Below, piece by piece: positions 37,460-39,471 of a stretch of 39,471 bases of DNA. The notes beneath the pieces are model-generated. The model was not told the origin of the DNA. It did no database searches and saw only the letters and a program-made list of their open reading frames with translations. A program made the position numbers and the translations under genes. Every line of letters begins with the position of its first letter. Position 1 is the first letter of the stretch. Origin of the DNA: Defluviicoccus sp. (lineage in GTDB: Bacteria > Pseudomonadota > Alphaproteobacteria > MPNO01); assembly GCA_028821395.1 (NCBI GenBank), contig JAPPGP010000212.1, positions 1-39,471 of the forward strand, written 5' to 3'.

Positions 37460-38347
37460 ATGGCGAAGACGGTTGGAATCGTGGGGCTGGGCCGGATGGG
37501 CGGGGCGATGGCGAAGAACCTGATCGCGGCCGGGTTCGACGTCGTCGGGCGCGACACCGATCCGGCGCGGGCGGACGCGCTGGCGGCAATCGGCGGCAAG
37601 TTGGCGGAGAGCCCGCGCGCGGTGGCCGAAGCCGCCGATTGCGTGCTGACCTCGCTTCCCAGCATCGCCGCCTTCGAGGCGGTGACGAGCGGGGCGGACG
37701 GGATCGCCGCCGCCGCGAGGCCGGGCCTCGTTGTCTTCGACACCTCGACGCTTCCCATCGCGGTGAAGGAGGCGGGGCGGGAGGCGCTCGCCGAAGCCGG
37801 CATGACCCTACTGGACACGCCCCTGAGCGGCACCGGCGCGCAAGCGCTCACCGGCGACCTGGTGGTCTTCGCGAGCGGCGATACGGCCGCCATCGCCTCC
37901 CTGACCGACGTGTTCGAGGGGTTTTCCCGCGCGCAATACGACCTCGGCGCTTTCGGCAACGGCAGCCGGATGAAGTTCGTCGCCAACCTGCTGGTGGCGA
38001 TCCACAACGTGGCCGCCGGCGAGGCCTTCGCGCTCGGCATCAAGGCGGGGCTCGACCCAAAGACGATCTACGAGGTGGTCGCCAGCAGCGCCGCCACCTC
38101 GCGCCTGTTCGAGCTGCGCGGCCCGCAAATGGTGGCGAACGACTACACCAACGTCTCGGCGTCGATCGAGATGCAGCTCAAGGACATGAAGGTCATCGGC
38201 GACTTCCTCGCCGAGCTCGGCTGCGCCGCCCCCCTCTTCGCCGCCTCCGGCCAGGTCTACAACGCCGCCCTCGCCCAAGGTCGGCGGGGAGAGGACACGG
38301 CGTCGGTCTGCGCGGTGCTAGAGAGGCTGGCGGGGGTGGAGCGGTAG
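37460..38347 (+). CDS. Beta-hydroxyacid dehydrogenase (3-hydroxyisobutyrate dehydrogenase family)
   Basis: The 295-residue NAD(P)-dependent dehydrogenase starts with IVGLGRMGGAMAKNL (GxGxxG), has the substrate-binding DTPLSGTGAQALTGDL region, and the catalytic lysine in GNGSRMKFVANLL (Lys172, with Asn176). ATG 37460 has AGAGGGG just upstream. The family includes 3-hydroxyisobutyrate, tartronate semialdehyde and 2-(hydroxymethyl)glutarate dehydrogenases; the last acts in anaerobic nicotinate breakdown, an intriguing but unproven parallel. It is divergent from the orphan Mo subunit with 77 bases between starts. The exact substrate is unknown. Confidence 0.9.
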   Translation: MAKTVGIVGLGRMGGAMAKNLIAAGFDVVGRDTDPARADALAAIGGKLAESPRAVAEAADCVLTSLPSIAAFEAVTSGADGIAAAARPGLVVFDTSTLPIAVKEAGREALAEAGMTLLDTPLSGTGAQALTGDLVVFASGDTAAIASLTDVFEGFSRAQYDLGAFGNGSRMKFVANLLVAIHNVAAGEAFALGIKAGLDPKTIYEVVASSAATSRLFELRGPQMVANDYTNVSASIEMQLKDMKVIGDFLAELGCAAPLFAASGQVYNAALAQGRRGEDTASVCAVLERLAGVER

Positions 38348-38408
38348 GGGGATGGTTGTCGAGCGATTATTCCAATTTGACACATAGGGTGCATAGCCAT
38401 AGCGCTCC

Positions 38409-39410
38409 CTACGTGTCCGCAGATTCTTCATATTCATCAATGATGGTGTCTTTAATGTGCGGCAAGTTCGGAGTTTTTTCTAGTTCGTTGATCGAACCAT
38501 ACGACAAATAGGTACATTGTTTGTATAGTGGCCCCCTCTCCAACAGTGAGAAAACAGGCCTCTTGATTTGTCCCAATACTTGGTCTCGCCTCTCTTCCGC
38601 AGCCACGATGTGGAGTCGGATGTCCATATTGGGTTGGAGAGCGAGAAGGTCGGCCATCCTGAGAAGCCCAGAATAGATGGCAGTGGTGTGTTCAATTTCA
38701 AAGGCCCTTGCAATGGATCGTCCCTTCAGCCACAAAATATCGATCTGCTCTATGGTCTTGAGAGTAGTGTCATCGTAGTTGAGAGGCAGTTTACTTAGGA
38801 ATTGATCGTGCATGCTGCGTGGAAGGCGCTCCTGCACCCGCTGTTTGTCATTCCGCGGGACCCAAATGCGAAATCCCATTTCCGCTCCAATTTGTGCGAC
38901 TTTTGCTTGGACATTTATTGAATCGTCGCGACCAACCACTACCCCTTTATTTCCTGTTGGCAGTTCGTCCGAATCGTCGACCGGTATTTCAACCTCAACC
39001 ATTCCGCTTGGAGTAGGGACTTGCGGTGTTTCAAGATAGCGTACGTCCCGTTTCGACAAAGTATAGAAGTGTTTCAATTCTTGTTGTCGTTTGATCAAAT
39101 TCAACAAGTATTCGCCGTCCATAACATTGAATTTGTTGAGTGAATTGCGGAAGAAGCCAGTCCAAGTCGAGCGGCTTTTGTCGAACGACTTGGTGATCGA
39201 CAGTGAAGGCCAAACACTATCGTCGTGTATTGGAATCGCGTATTCGGGTTGCAACACCACAATAGGTGCAACATTGAACCGTACGGTGAACGGATCCGGA
39301 TCAGCAAATATTGGTTGAGAGTCCAGATACATATCTGATTCGACACGAAGCGCCCCACACCATCTGGAAAGCCGCGTCAAATAGCAGAGGAGCACATCTC
39401 CTTGTCTCAC
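38409..39410 (-). CDS. EVE/PUA-like domain fused to PD-(D/E)XK-like nuclease; 5' end uncertain
   Basis: The 333-residue frame has an N-terminal EVE/PUA-like segment (about 1-75: GDVLLCYLTRLSRWCGAL, then FTVRFNVAPIVVLQPE). EVE domains bind modified bases. The C-terminal part (about 165-330) looks like a PD-(D/E)XK nuclease: QIDILWLKG (Asp224), then AFEIEHTTAIYSG (Glu238, Glu240). Together they suggest a modification-dependent restriction or other defence protein; this is inference. The gene is far more AT-rich than its neighbours, pointing to transfer. The start is doubtful: GTG 39410 has no good ribosome site, the family usually has about 35-40 more N-terminal residues, and an in-frame stop lies at 39432-39434. 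A frameshift or truncation is possible. Confidence 0.65.
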   Translation of the reverse strand: MRQGDVLLCYLTRLSRWCGALRVESDMYLDSQPIFADPDPFTVRFNVAPIVVLQPEYAIPIHDDSVWPSLSITKSFDKSRSTWTGFFRNSLNKFNVMDGEYLLNLIKRQQELKHFYTLSKRDVRYLETPQVPTPSGMVEVEIPVDDSDELPTGNKGVVVGRDDSINVQAKVAQIGAEMGFRIWVPRNDKQRVQERLPRSMHDQFLSKLPLNYDDTTLKTIEQIDILWLKGRSIARAFEIEHTTAIYSGLLRMADLLALQPNMDIRLHIVAAEERRDQVLGQIKRPVFSLLERGPLYKQCTYLSYGSINELEKTPNLPHIKDTIIDEYEESADT

Positions 39411-39471
39411 ATGTTCGTTAGCCCGCTTTATTCATGATGGCTAGGTGAGATGGTGGCGGACGTGGCTTAAG

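Overview
The window is almost certainly chromosomal DNA of a high-GC alphaproteobacterium, most likely near the Rhodospirillales; genus cannot be set from sequence alone. The support is very GC-rich, densely packed coding sequence and gene orders typical of that class: uvrC-pgsA followed by molybdopterin genes, dapF-mtaB-ftsY, a second EF-G-like GTPase, and a MarR regulator divergent from a branched-chain aminotransferase. Most neighbours overlap by 1-4 bases and GTG starts are common.

Left part (1-11605): the 3' end of a MOFRL-type glycerate kinase, then pyruvate kinase. Their junction is duplicated as a 138-bp direct repeat around a 708-bp insert with one small membrane-protein gene. Next come msrP (periplasmic Mo methionine sulfoxide reductase), a divergent EF-G paralogue, an aspartate-type aminotransferase, uvrB, a Na+/Ca2+ exchanger, and a pteridine-reductase-like SDR overlapping folB.

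Middle (11606-25697): a 341-bp AT-rich gap precedes a long plus-strand operon uvrC-pgsA-mobB-moeA-moaD-moaE-methyltransferase, which overlaps ilvE tail to tail. A MarR regulator has a perfect palindrome centred on its start codon and is followed by a Rieske oxygenase. Then come a Nudix hydrolase, a NYN-domain putative nuclease with atypical composition, the dapF-mtaB-ftsY operon (minus strand), a GFA-family zinc protein and a 37-residue membrane peptide.

Right part (25698-38347): the most notable block, a probable N-heteroaromatic catabolic cluster. One plus-strand set encodes a complete three-subunit molybdenum hydroxylase, a two-subunit Rieske dioxygenase, an outer-membrane beta-barrel and a protein that closely matches 2,5-dihydroxypyridine 5,6-dioxygenase (NicX), with its expected His/His/Asp iron ligands. 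A converging minus-strand operon encodes a second molybdenum-hydroxylase large subunit with no partner subunits and two tandem alpha/beta hydrolases. A beta-hydroxyacid dehydrogenase is divergent from that operon. A plausible reading is ring hydroxylation by Mo and Rieske enzymes, ring opening by NicX, and hydrolysis of the formyl-amide product by the tandem hydrolases. The starting substrate, transporter, electron-transfer partners, maleamate amidase and maleate isomerase are not in the window. The window also holds moco genes and msrP, so molybdenum enzymology is strongly represented.

Right edge (38348-39471): composition drops sharply to AT-richer DNA. The gene here joins an EVE/PUA-like domain to a PD-(D/E)XK-like nuclease domain, suggesting a modification-dependent restriction or defence protein. 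Its 5' end appears disrupted. No tRNA, rRNA, CRISPR array, transposase or integrase was seen.
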